Under the pieces are notes generated by a model. That model was not told the DNA's origin, did no database searches, and was given only the letters and a program-made list of their open reading frames with translations. This document shows, piece after piece, positions 36,642-45,684 of a stretch of 64,000 bases of DNA. The translations under genes were made by a program, and so were the position numbers. Each line of letters begins with the position of its first letter. Positions within the stretch are counted from its first letter, which is position 1. This DNA comes from Bacteroidota bacterium (lineage in GTDB: Bacteria; Bacteroidota; Ignavibacteria; Kapaibacteriales; UBA2268), in NCBI GenBank assembly GCA_004322215.1, contig SCSM01000013.1:62001-126000 (forward strand), given 5' to 3'.

Positions 36642-37967
36642 TCAGTTCATTTTTTGATATAAATGTGTAATAATTTCCTTTTCGGTTCCCGGTTTAACAG
36701 CCAATCTTGCGATTTTGTCAGAATAATTTATATTAATATTAAAAATGCCGGGTAGATATTTTTTTAGATTTTTATTATTTGAAATATATTCCATAATCAT
36801 ATCAGGATTCAATATTGTGATGACAGAACAAGGTTCAATAATTGCAGAACCAAAAGATTCTGCCGATTTGATTTTATTAGTTAGAAACCCGGGTGCGATA
36901 ATTTGAATTGTATCTTGATTTATCGAATAGCCGAATAATCTGCTTTTTATTTCCCGATTATTAAGAAAGTTTTCAGCATCTTCTTTTGATTTCGAAGATG
37001 TAAGATTGATTTTGATAAATGAAAGATTTTCTTTGATAATGAACAATTGCTGTGCAATAGAATTTGCATCTTTATGCACAATAGTTTGATTCCTTTCCGG
37101 CTCGAATGCAGACCTGTAAATAAGCTTTATGTTTTTTTCTGAAGCATGGTCAACCATAGCAGGATAAAGAAGTTTTAAACCATTGACGGAAGCGAAATAA
37201 GCATCCTTATAATTCATTTCCTTAATTGGTTTTGCATTAGGTATGATTTTAGGGTCTGCAGTTCTGAAACCGTTAACATCGGTCCATATAGTGAGCTTTT
37301 TTGTTCCGAGCAGTTCTGCATAAAGAGTAGCAGTGAGGTTAGAGCTTTCTATACCCATTGTTGTGATTTCACCGAGTAAATCCCTTGCCACAAATCCCTG
37401 AGTCAGAACAATTGAATTATTACAAAGAGCCGGCTTTAATATTGTATCTACTTTTGCACTTGTTTCAGGTAATAGAGGATTTGCATTTCCGAAATTGGTA
37501 TCGCTGACAATTAGCGAAGTCGAATCAATACACTCATGCTTAATTCCTTTTTCTATCAGGAACTGATTAACGGTTTGTAAAGCGAAATATTCACCGTAAC
37601 TGAGTATTACATCTAATGTTCGCGGAGTTAATTCATTGGTAATAGATAAACCTCTCAGGAAATTTAAAATTTCTTTTTCACCCTTTTTGAAAATACTTTT
37701 GAGATTGGACAAATGAGATTTATTGGGAATTAATTTTTCAGAAAATTTGTTCAATTCTTTAATAATAGAAGAAATAATATTTTTAGCATCAGGTTCATTT
37801 CCTGATTCGGCAAGCCGTGCTGCTGATTCCAACTGGCGAGTTTCGGAAGCAAAAGCAGAAATAACAATGAGTAATGGCTTTGAAGTATAATTCTTAATGA
37901 TATTAAGCATACAATCAAAGCCGCCCGTTTTACCGAGGACAGCACCACCTATTTTGATTACTTCCAA
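36642..37967 (-). CDS. Divergent aspartate kinase
   Basis: 441 aa amino-acid-kinase fold (about 1-290) plus two ACT-like regions (about 310-441). The usual KFGG(T/S)S start reads IKIGGAVLG, and the catalytic loop that is usually GRGGSD reads MGIESSNLTATLYAELLG. The rest is clear: ILSYGEYFALQTVNQFL, TDVNGFRTADPKII, and KLLYPAMVDHASEKNI. It makes aspartyl phosphate, the first step to Lys, Thr and Met. The motif changes suggest altered catalysis or a sub-family; no other pathway gene is adjacent. Confidence 0.8.
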   Translation of the reverse strand: MEVIKIGGAVLGKTGGFDCMLNIIKNYTSKPLLIVISAFASETRQLESAARLAESGNEPDAKNIISSIIKELNKFSEKLIPNKSHLSNLKSIFKKGEKEILNFLRGLSITNELTPRTLDVILSYGEYFALQTVNQFLIEKGIKHECIDSTSLIVSDTNFGNANPLLPETSAKVDTILKPALCNNSIVLTQGFVARDLLGEITTMGIESSNLTATLYAELLGTKKLTIWTDVNGFRTADPKIIPNAKPIKEMNYKDAYFASVNGLKLLYPAMVDHASEKNIKLIYRSAFEPERNQTIVHKDANSIAQQLFIIKENLSFIKINLTSSKSKEDAENFLNNREIKSRLFGYSINQDTIQIIAPGFLTNKIKSAESFGSAIIEPCSVITILNPDMIMEYISNNKNLKKYLPGIFNININYSDKIARLAVKPGTEKEIITHLYQKMN

Positions 37968-38002
37968 TTAATATTTTTTAAAATTGAACAAAATAATTAA
38001 TA

Positions 38003-38033
38003 CAAAGTTAACAGGACAAGTTTTGCAATCAAT
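38003..38033 (-). promoter_or_regulatory. Candidate promoter of the aspartate kinase gene
   Basis: Minus strand: ATTG - 19 bp - TAACTTTG, a one-mismatch fit to the Bacteroidota consensus, with the -7 box 36 bp before the start. Confidence 0.35.
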
Positions 38034-38195
38034 AAAAATGTTAAATTTATTTCATTAATATTGCATTAATTATTAATTATAACCGTTAATATCAACTTAA
38101 TATTATCAAATCCGGTAACTTTTTTGATGATTGAGTTGTCTTAGTAGTTAAGGCAATTGCCATGTTGATATGAATTGATTTTAAATGAAATAAAG

Positions 38196-41100
38196 ATGTA
38201 TCGAATTTTATTTATCGCAGTAGCTTTCCTTTGTCAATTCAGTACTTTATTCTCGAATATAGTACTTGAGCTCGATAACGTTGTACCGGGAAATAATTCA
38301 CTTAAAGTTGATACGACTAAATATCCTATGCTTCATGTAAGATTGAAAGCTACACAGGACGGTAATCCAATATTAATTCAAATTCCAAATATACTCATCG
38401 TTCAGAATAACAAGACAACAAAACCATTGAAAATTGTAACATACGGAAACGATTGGTATGATATATATTGGAATTCAATAATGGAAGGTGGAATAAGTAT
38501 AATTTGTGTTAATGGCAAAGAATCAGCCAGGATTTCTGCACCTGCAAATTTATATTTACTGCCTACATTGAATATTAAATCCACGAAAAGTGCAGAAATA
38601 CCTGATGTATATTTTGGCGAAGTAAGTCCCGGGAATAGCTCGACTATAACAGTTAATGTAATAGCACAGGTTGGAGAACATGATTCGACAGGAAGAGAGT
38701 TAAATTTGTGGCTGGATTCCATCAGGACATTTTCTAATGTTTTTTCAACGGAATGGGAGGGCAGCTTTATCAATACAAAGCCGCCGCCCGTGAGTTTATT
38801 TCCGATTTTCAGATACAGAGTCAATTTAATTTACAAGCCACAAACCGGTAATTACGTCAGAGATAAGTTTAAAGTTTTTTATGAAAACGGATTGACTGAG
38901 CAGATAAACCTGATAGGAGGCAAGTTCAATATTCCCAAAACCAATTACATTGAACTTTTGAAACCAAACGGAGGCGAGGTGCTCACTCCCTGTGAAATTT
39001 ATCAAATCAAATGGAGAAGATATAGCCCGGGTGTGGCTACTGATGTTGAGCTAAGCACAGACGATGGATTATCATGGTCAGCAATCGGACAATCAATGGA
39101 TTCTACTTATGATTGGAAAGTACCGAATATTGAAACATCAAAAGCGAAGATAAGAATAAAGCAGGATTTGACATTCACAAAGCCAAAATCATTGAAAAAT
39201 GATGATATACCAACTTATCGAATAGCGCATAGTTTTAACGGATATAAATTATTGGATGCAAACCTCGCAGGAGTGATACGCGAATGGGATTTGACAAATT
39301 ATACAGAAAAGGGCGTTTATAAGATAGAGAATATCCAGTATCCTGCTCAAAAAATAATTCCTTTAGGTATAGATTATATAGAAAGTGACAGCAAGTTTGC
39401 AGTAGCTTATAAATTTCAAAATCAAACGCAGGATTATATTGCATTTTTTGATACGGGGAATTATGTACCGATAAATAAAATACCGATAGAAGCCGGCTTT
39501 AATACAAAAAATGTAAGTGTTGACCATAATAAAAATCTGATGGCATTTATCCCGCAATTCAGTAACAGGATTCTTATATATTCTGCAAAGAACGGAAGCT
39601 TGGTTAGAGAGCTTGATTTTCAATACCCGGTTTCTTCATTCGCTTTCAATCATGAGAAAGACATAGCAGCCGTTGCCTTATACAGTGGGGAAGTACAATT
39701 AATATCTACTTCAGATTTTTCAATAATAGATAAATTCGATTTTTCGGATATACCTATAATTCTTGAATTAGCCCTTTCGCCTGATGGTAAATATATAGGA
39801 GCAGCATGCATGGCTCCCAGAAATACAAAGTTTATAAGTAACAAAAATGAAGTTCATGTTATCGATATTGGTTCAAAACAAATTGTCAGGACTTTTCGGG
39901 AAGCATCGAGCGACCCTGTGGGGGTGGAATTCAATTCATTGTCAACAACTTTATTAATCGGTTCAGCATCACAGCCACAACTGGCATTATGGGATTTGAC
40001 AAATGATAAAGCAAACACACAAATGGAAGGTAGTCTCGGAAATCTGACCGATATTTCATTCTCACCTGTTGGTGCATCAGTTGTCACAGCATCAAATTCA
40101 AGCGACCATCTTTGGATTAGGAATTTTATTACACCTGAAGAAGACAGCAGTAATAATAATTTTTCAATAGTCAGACCTGTCCTGCAGGAAAATTCATTTA
40201 AAACAAATGATGAATATATTGCTACAAGCACAAATTATACATTCAGTTCAAGCATTTGCAATTTAGGATTAGTTCCTGTTAGGATTGACACAGCATATAT
40301 AAAAAACGGAACGAATTTCAGGTTGAAAAATATATTTTTTGGGGATTCTTTGTATCCCGGGAAATGTATAGTTCTCGACCTTATATTTAGTCCGAGAGAT
40401 ACCGGGAAAGTTTATGATACAGTGGTTTTTTCTTCCTGCATAGGTGAATATTATGCACCGATTGAAGGATATGGGAAGAACAGGAATATTTCATTTTATT
40501 TTGATACCCTGGATTTCGGTGAGGTTTGCCTTAATTATAAAATTGATAATGACACTCTATTCATAAGAAATAATGACCCTATTCCTCTTGTGATTAATGC
40601 GATAAAGATAATGGATTACCCGACAGATTTCAGCATTGAAACCTATATTTCCAATGATACTATTGCACCGGGTGAATCCGTGAAAATAAAAATAAGATAT
40701 ACACCAACGGGCATTGGTAATTCGAGTGCTGCGATACAAGTGTTTCATTCATGGCTGCCAAAATTTACAATTAAAAGAGCAGTTTTGAAGGGTACGGGTA
40801 TCGGAACTTTATATTCTCTTAGTCATTCCGATTTGAGGTTTATTCCTGAAATACCGGACAGACAGATTAAAGTTACAAACCTGTCCGATAATCAAATATA
40901 TCTCGAAAAAGCAGATATTATACCAGAGGGAGCTTTTATTATTTCAAACACATTTCCAATTAATATACCCGCAAAAGGGGAGGTAAATTTGGATGTACAT
41001 TGGAACGGCAATAATACTTCAGATGTGAAATTGAATATAGAAGCAGGACCATGTGTATCAATAAAAGAAAATACATTAGGTATATACACAGGGAGTTCAC

Positions 41101-41774
41101 TTTTAACATTTTCAGAGGTAAATGCAGACCCGAGAGGTGAAGCCGATATACCTATAAATTTTATAAATTCGGAAAACAAGCCATATAAAGGAATAAGACC
41201 ATTCAAAGCTGAATTTACGGTTAATCCCAGGGTGTTTTTGCCTCAATCGGTATCAAGTGAATATGGAGATGCAGAATTGATAAGGAACGAGATTATTAAT
41301 GATAAAAGGATTATAGGAGTCAGCGTAAATGGCGACTATGATTTGAAGGGGGTTGCGGCGATAGTTCATGGAATAGCCGGCATAGCTGAAACCGATACAT
41401 CGAAGATGGAATTTGTTAAAACATCATCGTTCTGGGGTAATGCAGTAAATGTTTCTTTTATAAACGGAGATTATAAATTAATTAATCTTTACGGGAGAAG
41501 ATTTATACAAAACAACAATATCAGCTTTTCAATTAGTCCGAATCCAGCTTCTGATATAATTGATGTGAGTATTGAATCTGACGGGAATACAATAATTGAA
41601 ATAAATTTGTTTGATTATCTCGGGAATAAAACTGCCAATTTGTTTTCAGGGGAAGTTACAAAGGGAATTTCACCCGTAAAATTGAATCTTGCGAACATTG
41701 GCACCGGCTCGTATTATCTACATATAAGTTCAGCCGCCTCTCAGCTTATTCAGCCATTAACAATTGTCAGGTAA
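38196..41774 (+). CDS. Large secreted propeller protein with T9SS sorting tail
   Basis: 1192 aa from the ATG at 38196, which gives a good signal peptide (MYRILFIAVAFLCQFSTLFS); the ORF track starts earlier at a TTG. A region at ~254-300 (LLKPNGGEVLTPCEIYQIKW, STDDGLSWSAIG) is Ig-like. A WD40-like propeller spans ~342-640 (LALSPDGKYIGAACMA, FNSLSTTLLIGSASQPQLALW). Choice-of-anchor/ASH-like beta domains are at ~690-870 (FSPRDTGKVYDTVVFSS; GESVKIKIRYTPTGIG). The Por tail is at ~1110-1192 (FSISPNPASDIIDVSIE ... GSYYLHISSAA). It is exported and probably cell-surface attached. An OmpA-family gene follows after 9 bp. Confidence 0.8.
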   Translation: MYRILFIAVAFLCQFSTLFSNIVLELDNVVPGNNSLKVDTTKYPMLHVRLKATQDGNPILIQIPNILIVQNNKTTKPLKIVTYGNDWYDIYWNSIMEGGISIICVNGKESARISAPANLYLLPTLNIKSTKSAEIPDVYFGEVSPGNSSTITVNVIAQVGEHDSTGRELNLWLDSIRTFSNVFSTEWEGSFINTKPPPVSLFPIFRYRVNLIYKPQTGNYVRDKFKVFYENGLTEQINLIGGKFNIPKTNYIELLKPNGGEVLTPCEIYQIKWRRYSPGVATDVELSTDDGLSWSAIGQSMDSTYDWKVPNIETSKAKIRIKQDLTFTKPKSLKNDDIPTYRIAHSFNGYKLLDANLAGVIREWDLTNYTEKGVYKIENIQYPAQKIIPLGIDYIESDSKFAVAYKFQNQTQDYIAFFDTGNYVPINKIPIEAGFNTKNVSVDHNKNLMAFIPQFSNRILIYSAKNGSLVRELDFQYPVSSFAFNHEKDIAAVALYSGEVQLISTSDFSIIDKFDFSDIPIILELALSPDGKYIGAACMAPRNTKFISNKNEVHVIDIGSKQIVRTFREASSDPVGVEFNSLSTTLLIGSASQPQLALWDLTNDKANTQMEGSLGNLTDISFSPVGASVVTASNSSDHLWIRNFITPEEDSSNNNFSIVRPVLQENSFKTNDEYIATSTNYTFSSSICNLGLVPVRIDTAYIKNGTNFRLKNIFFGDSLYPGKCIVLDLIFSPRDTGKVYDTVVFSSCIGEYYAPIEGYGKNRNISFYFDTLDFGEVCLNYKIDNDTLFIRNNDPIPLVINAIKIMDYPTDFSIETYISNDTIAPGESVKIKIRYTPTGIGNSSAAIQVFHSWLPKFTIKRAVLKGTGIGTLYSLSHSDLRFIPEIPDRQIKVTNLSDNQIYLEKADIIPEGAFIISNTFPINIPAKGEVNLDVHWNGNNTSDVKLNIEAGPCVSIKENTLGIYTGSSLLTFSEVNADPRGEADIPINFINSENKPYKGIRPFKAEFTVNPRVFLPQSVSSEYGDAELIRNEIINDKRIIGVSVNGDYDLKGVAAIVHGIAGIAETDTSKMEFVKTSSFWGNAVNVSFINGDYKLINLYGRRFIQNNNISFSISPNPASDIIDVSIESDGNTIIEINLFDYLGNKTANLFSGEVTKGISPVKLNLANIGTGSYYLHISSAASQLIQPLTIVR

Positions 41775-41783
41775 GGAATTATA

Positions 41784-43718
41784 ATGGCAGGTTGGTTGTT
41801 GCGTAATAATAGATGGCTAATAGTAATTTTTTTAATTTTAATTTTATTTTCCACAAATCTTTTTTCTGAAGAAAAGAAATCTGATTTGTCCTTTTCAGTC
41901 GGTATAGGAGCAAATCTAAATATTCATACTGCTGATTTTCAAAGTATTCCATATAGTGAAATAAAGTGGCAAGGATTTAAATCCGGTTTTGGAATAGGTG
42001 AAAATATATTTGCAGGAATCGAATACAGATTTGGGAAGAAGTTATTTGGAAGCGAAGCGAGAGGAAGATTAAATTTAGCATATTCAAATCTCTCGGCAGA
42101 TTTGAAGCGAGATGAACTAATAGGTCATGTAATTACAGGAATTACCTACACAAATGGAATATCGGAGCATATAGTCGAATCAACAATTTCTGCAATAATG
42201 ATTGAACCGGAGCTTGTATTAAAACCATTTTCCGAAAAGCAAATAAGCACTTCATTCGGTTTTCAGTTTGGTTTTCCGTTGAAGATGAAATACATGCAGG
42301 AAGAGCGTCTAACAAATCCCGATTACGGTTACTACGAGACAGGAGGAAGAACAAGGGAGCATTATGACAGTTTAATTCCATTTCCTTCTTCATTGTATTT
42401 TGCAATATCATTAGGAGCAAGATATGAACTTTATGATTTCGGGAATTTTTCATTGTTACCTGAAATAAGATTCAATCTTGGTCTGACAAATTTGACTGGG
42501 TATCGGAATTGGAAGGCAAATTCAATATCAATCGGAGCAGTTTTACAATTGAATCCGTCAATAAAAAAATCATTGCCACCTCCTGAGCCGCCTCCACCTG
42601 TTAAACCTACTCCACCACAGCCTGAACCTCCAGAACTTACAATTAGTGTTTATAATAATGAAAAGGAGTTGAAATCAGGTGATACGATTAAAGTAAAAGT
42701 AATTGATACACTTTTTGTAACAAGTTATTTCGTTTCTCCGATTATCTTTTTTAAAGAAAATGAATATGAAATAGATGAGAAGCGGGAAAATCCGAATACG
42801 CAGGAAGAAGCACAAAGAATAATGCTCGAAGCGGTTAAAAAATATATGTCAGAAAATCCTGATGTGGGCATTACCTTAATCTCATCTTCACTCGATAATG
42901 AAAATAATGAAATAGTTACCAGGAGAAATGAAAATATAGTTGATAAGTTAAAAATTGATAAGAAGAAAATAAAACAGGTAAGAATTATCAAAAAGAATAA
43001 GTTCAAATATGCTGAATTAGCAGATGAAAACAGGTTTGTTAGATTTCAAACCGGTGAGAATAAACAAGGATTCATTTTGCATGGCGATACAATTGTTAAA
43101 TCGTTGTTTAATAATGTTGAAATTGAAGTTGAACCAAAAATCAAGTCCGAAGAGGAGTATAGTTTTGAAGGACAAATTAAAAATAGTTATGGAAATAAAA
43201 TAGAATTGAATGAATCGAAAAGGAATTATATACTTAATGAATTGATATCTGGTGACTCATTAGGAAATGGAATTAAATTATCAGTAATTGCAAAAGTTAA
43301 GGATAAAAGTAGCCAGGAAGCAATTGCTGAACTGGAGTTGAATCTTAAGAAGGAAGATGATAAAAAAGTTATAATTGAAAATTCTGTAAATAAGGATGGC
43401 AGCAATTTTACAGAGTACATACTCGGATTTTGTAATTTTGGGAAGCCGGATTTTTACAGTATAAATAAGAAAGCCGTTGAATATGTAAATAGTGCTGTTC
43501 AGTCGGGAAAGAAAATTGAGATTCTTCCATTGACAGACAGTCTCGGTTCTGCAGATTACAATATAACACTGGCAAATAAAAGAGCAGAAGCTGCACTTAA
43601 AATCTTAAAAATAAATAAAGACAATATTAATATAACAGTACCAGATAAATATATCTTTTCAAATTCTACACCGGAGGGACGTTTGTTGAACAGGTCTGTG
43701 CTTGTGAGGGTGTATTAA
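41784..43718 (+). CDS. Outer-membrane barrel with OmpA-like C-terminus
   Basis: 644 aa with a signal anchor/peptide (VIFLILILFSTNLFS). Residues ~30-255 read as a beta-barrel (LSFSVGIGANLNIHTADF, LYFAISLGARYELYDFG). A proline-rich linker at ~265-285 (PPPEPPPPVKPTPPQPEPPE) leads to a region that looks like a decayed OmpA repeat, then a recognisable OmpA domain at ~556-644 (SINKKAVEYVNSAVQSGK, DYNITLANKRAEAALKIL, PEGRLLNRSVLVRV). It probably anchors the outer membrane to peptidoglycan and is coupled to the secreted propeller protein upstream. Confidence 0.75.
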   Translation: MAGWLLRNNRWLIVIFLILILFSTNLFSEEKKSDLSFSVGIGANLNIHTADFQSIPYSEIKWQGFKSGFGIGENIFAGIEYRFGKKLFGSEARGRLNLAYSNLSADLKRDELIGHVITGITYTNGISEHIVESTISAIMIEPELVLKPFSEKQISTSFGFQFGFPLKMKYMQEERLTNPDYGYYETGGRTREHYDSLIPFPSSLYFAISLGARYELYDFGNFSLLPEIRFNLGLTNLTGYRNWKANSISIGAVLQLNPSIKKSLPPPEPPPPVKPTPPQPEPPELTISVYNNEKELKSGDTIKVKVIDTLFVTSYFVSPIIFFKENEYEIDEKRENPNTQEEAQRIMLEAVKKYMSENPDVGITLISSSLDNENNEIVTRRNENIVDKLKIDKKKIKQVRIIKKNKFKYAELADENRFVRFQTGENKQGFILHGDTIVKSLFNNVEIEVEPKIKSEEEYSFEGQIKNSYGNKIELNESKRNYILNELISGDSLGNGIKLSVIAKVKDKSSQEAIAELELNLKKEDDKKVIIENSVNKDGSNFTEYILGFCNFGKPDFYSINKKAVEYVNSAVQSGKKIEILPLTDSLGSADYNITLANKRAEAALKILKINKDNINITVPDKYIFSNSTPEGRLLNRSVLVRVY

Positions 43719-43800
43719 TCATAGTATCAAATTTTTATTACTATTTATTTTCTTAGAAATTAATAATTAAATTTAAAGATTTAAAAAAAATATAATAAAT

Positions 43801-44092
43801 ATGATAGTCAATAATAAATATGAGATTGAGGAACTAGTACTTCAAAATAAAAAGAAGATATTAGATTATGGAATCAAAAAAATAGGATTATTCGGTTCTT
43901 TTTATAAGAAATGAGAATAGTGAATCGAGTGATATTGATTTTATAATTAAATTCGATAAAGATAGAAAAACAATAACAATTTTATTAAATTATTCATTTA
44001 TTGAGAATAATATTGCAAAAAATGATGGAATAATTATATGTTAATTATAAAGTCCTTATCTGGAATACAAAATAGTGAAAGATTTTAAATAA
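43801..44092 (+). pseudogene. Frameshifted minimal nucleotidyltransferase (MNT-type antitoxin)
   Basis: The first frame reads MIVNNKYEIEELVLQNKKKI, then KKIGLFGSF, and breaks at a T5 tract. The next frame continues IRNENSESSDIDFIIKFDKDRKT, completing the GSF..(x)..SDIDF nucleotidyltransferase site. A further shift leads to SPYLEYKIVKDFK before a stop, like the end of these proteins. At least two frame changes show that it is inactive or that the sequence has errors. MNT proteins usually pair with a HEPN toxin, which is not seen here. Confidence 0.7.
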
Positions 44093-44152
44093 TTATTAAA
44101 AAAAAGTAATATTAAATTAAATTTGGTAGTGACTTTTTTTTTTAGTTTTAAC

Positions 44153-44160
44153 TAAATTTG
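44153..44160 (+). promoter_or_regulatory. Candidate -7 box
   Basis: TAAATTTG fits TAnnTTTG, 25 bp before the start at 44186, but no correctly spaced TTTG is present. Confidence 0.25.
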
Positions 44161-44185
44161 TATCACATTATTTTAAAAGGTTATT

Positions 44186-44734
44186 ATGATAAATTATAAT
44201 TATTCTTGGTTTGAGCAAATCCAGCAATCGATATATACAGATCCAGTTACTCAAAATCTTTCAACACCAACGGATATTAATCAAGCTGCAAAAACTGAAA
44301 TTAGTGTTTTAGTTGGTCCATCTTATGGTATAATTAGTGCAGGAGATGCTACAATTCTTAATAGTTTGACAGATTTAATAACATCAGGTTATATTGCTAA
44401 TCCTACAGCACAGCAGATAGATGCATATTTAGATAATCTATATAATCAAGTACAAATATATTCTACCCAAGTAACAAGTTCATTTGCCCAAAATATATGT
44501 GGATTTTGGATGAATGAATCAGATCCAAATAAAAGACCAAGAACAACAAAAAAAATGGGCAAAGAAAAAGATCAAATAATGGGTATTCTTGGAAGCTTTC
44601 TTGGTGGATTAATTGGTGGTTTAGCAGGTTGGTTAATAGGTAATTCACAAGGCCATACAGGGGATAAACTAGAAGAGGATGCTGAAATTGGATATGTCGT
44701 AGGTGCAATAATCGGGTGGTTATTATTACCATAA
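44186..44734 (+). CDS. Unknown protein with C-terminal glycine-zipper membrane segment
   Basis: 182 aa with no signal peptide and no family that I recognise. The N-terminal ~110 residues are polar, rich in Thr, Gln, Asn and Ile, and probably helical. After a basic patch (KRPRTTKKMGKEKD) comes GILGSFLGGLIGGLAGWLIG, a glycine-zipper membrane helix, and a second hydrophobic end (IGYVVGAIIGWLLLP). This two-helix hairpin resembles glycine-zipper proteins and some pore-forming peptides, but function is unknown. It lies in an AT-rich stretch beside a decayed antitoxin gene and before a small barrel gene. Confidence 0.6.
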   Translation: MINYNYSWFEQIQQSIYTDPVTQNLSTPTDINQAAKTEISVLVGPSYGIISAGDATILNSLTDLITSGYIANPTAQQIDAYLDNLYNQVQIYSTQVTSSFAQNICGFWMNESDPNKRPRTTKKMGKEKDQIMGILGSFLGGLIGGLAGWLIGNSQGHTGDKLEEDAEIGYVVGAIIGWLLLP

Positions 44735-44915
44735 TATTTTGTCTATAAATAATTTTATTGATTAAAAATTGATACCTTTTGAGGCAGAAAGACTTTTATT
44801 TTTTTTTCGCTCTATTTAGAGGTATTTATAAACACAACCACTATTGCGAAAGCAATTAAAATATTTTTGGATAATAAAAACTTTCATATTCAATAAAAAA
44901 AAATGAGGTGACAAA

Positions 44916-45479
44916 ATGAAATTAATTAAATATTTAATGGGATTCATTATTCTAGCTCTTTTCTTATATCAAATACCAATGTATTCGAAGAATAACGATA
45001 CTTTATCATCAAATTCAAAGAAAAATATTAGCTTGGAGCATGCTTATGTTTCTGTTGCTTATTCTAAAATATTCCTTCCAAATGATGGAAGTTTCGATAA
45101 AAATTTAGGTTCAAGCGGGAATAATTTTTTTGGTGCAACATTTGGGCCATTTGTCTTCATTTCCGAAAATTTTTGTATATCATCCGATATAGGAATTTTA
45201 TTAGGAAATATAAACGGTATTTTTGCATGGAAATTATATTTCATACCTTCATTAAATCTTTGGATAGGTCATTTGAATGTTGGGTTTGGTTCGGGTGTTT
45301 CGAATATGTATTTAAAAAATGATAACTCAAAATACGGTGGCTTGGGTTCAGCGTCAGAATTATTTGCTAATGTCAGTCTAACAGAGAAAATACAAATAGG
45401 ACTTAAAATCGGTTATGATAATTATTCTCAAGTAAAGTATAATACATTATCATTTAATCTGAAATATATTATTTTTTGA
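44916..45479 (+). CDS. Small outer-membrane barrel-like protein
   Basis: 187 aa with a signal peptide (FIILALFLYQIPMYSK). Strand-rich body (YVSVAYSKIFLPND, FFGATFGPFVFISENFCISS, LNVGFGSGVSNMYLK) and a final strand LSFNLKYIIF ending in Phe, typical for outer-membrane barrels. About eight strands fit the length. No family is recognised. An AGGTG lies before the ATG. Confidence 0.65.
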   Translation: MKLIKYLMGFIILALFLYQIPMYSKNNDTLSSNSKKNISLEHAYVSVAYSKIFLPNDGSFDKNLGSSGNNFFGATFGPFVFISENFCISSDIGILLGNINGIFAWKLYFIPSLNLWIGHLNVGFGSGVSNMYLKNDNSKYGGLGSASELFANVSLTEKIQIGLKIGYDNYSQVKYNTLSFNLKYIIF

Positions 45480-45611
45480 TAAATTACATGAGTATTATAT
45501 AATTATAACAACAAATAATAATTATTATTTACATTAAAATAAATTAAATAATAATGGTTCTATTATAATTATATATTTGATATCAAACACAATATTTATT
45601 GAACTATAAGT

Positions 45612-45652
45612 TTATTTTCCCTGTCAGGAGTTTCTCCCGACAGGGAAAATAA
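45612..45652. terminator. Bidirectional terminator hairpin
   Basis: A long inverted repeat TTATTTTCCCTGTC-A-GGAG / CTCC-C-GACAGGGAAAATAA with a TTT loop: 18 pairs with one mismatch. A/T-rich outer arms give T-rich tails on both strands. It lies between the converging barrel gene and umuC. Confidence 0.8.
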
Positions 45653-45684
45653 TTTATCATTAGTTTTACACCTTCTTTCTATTA

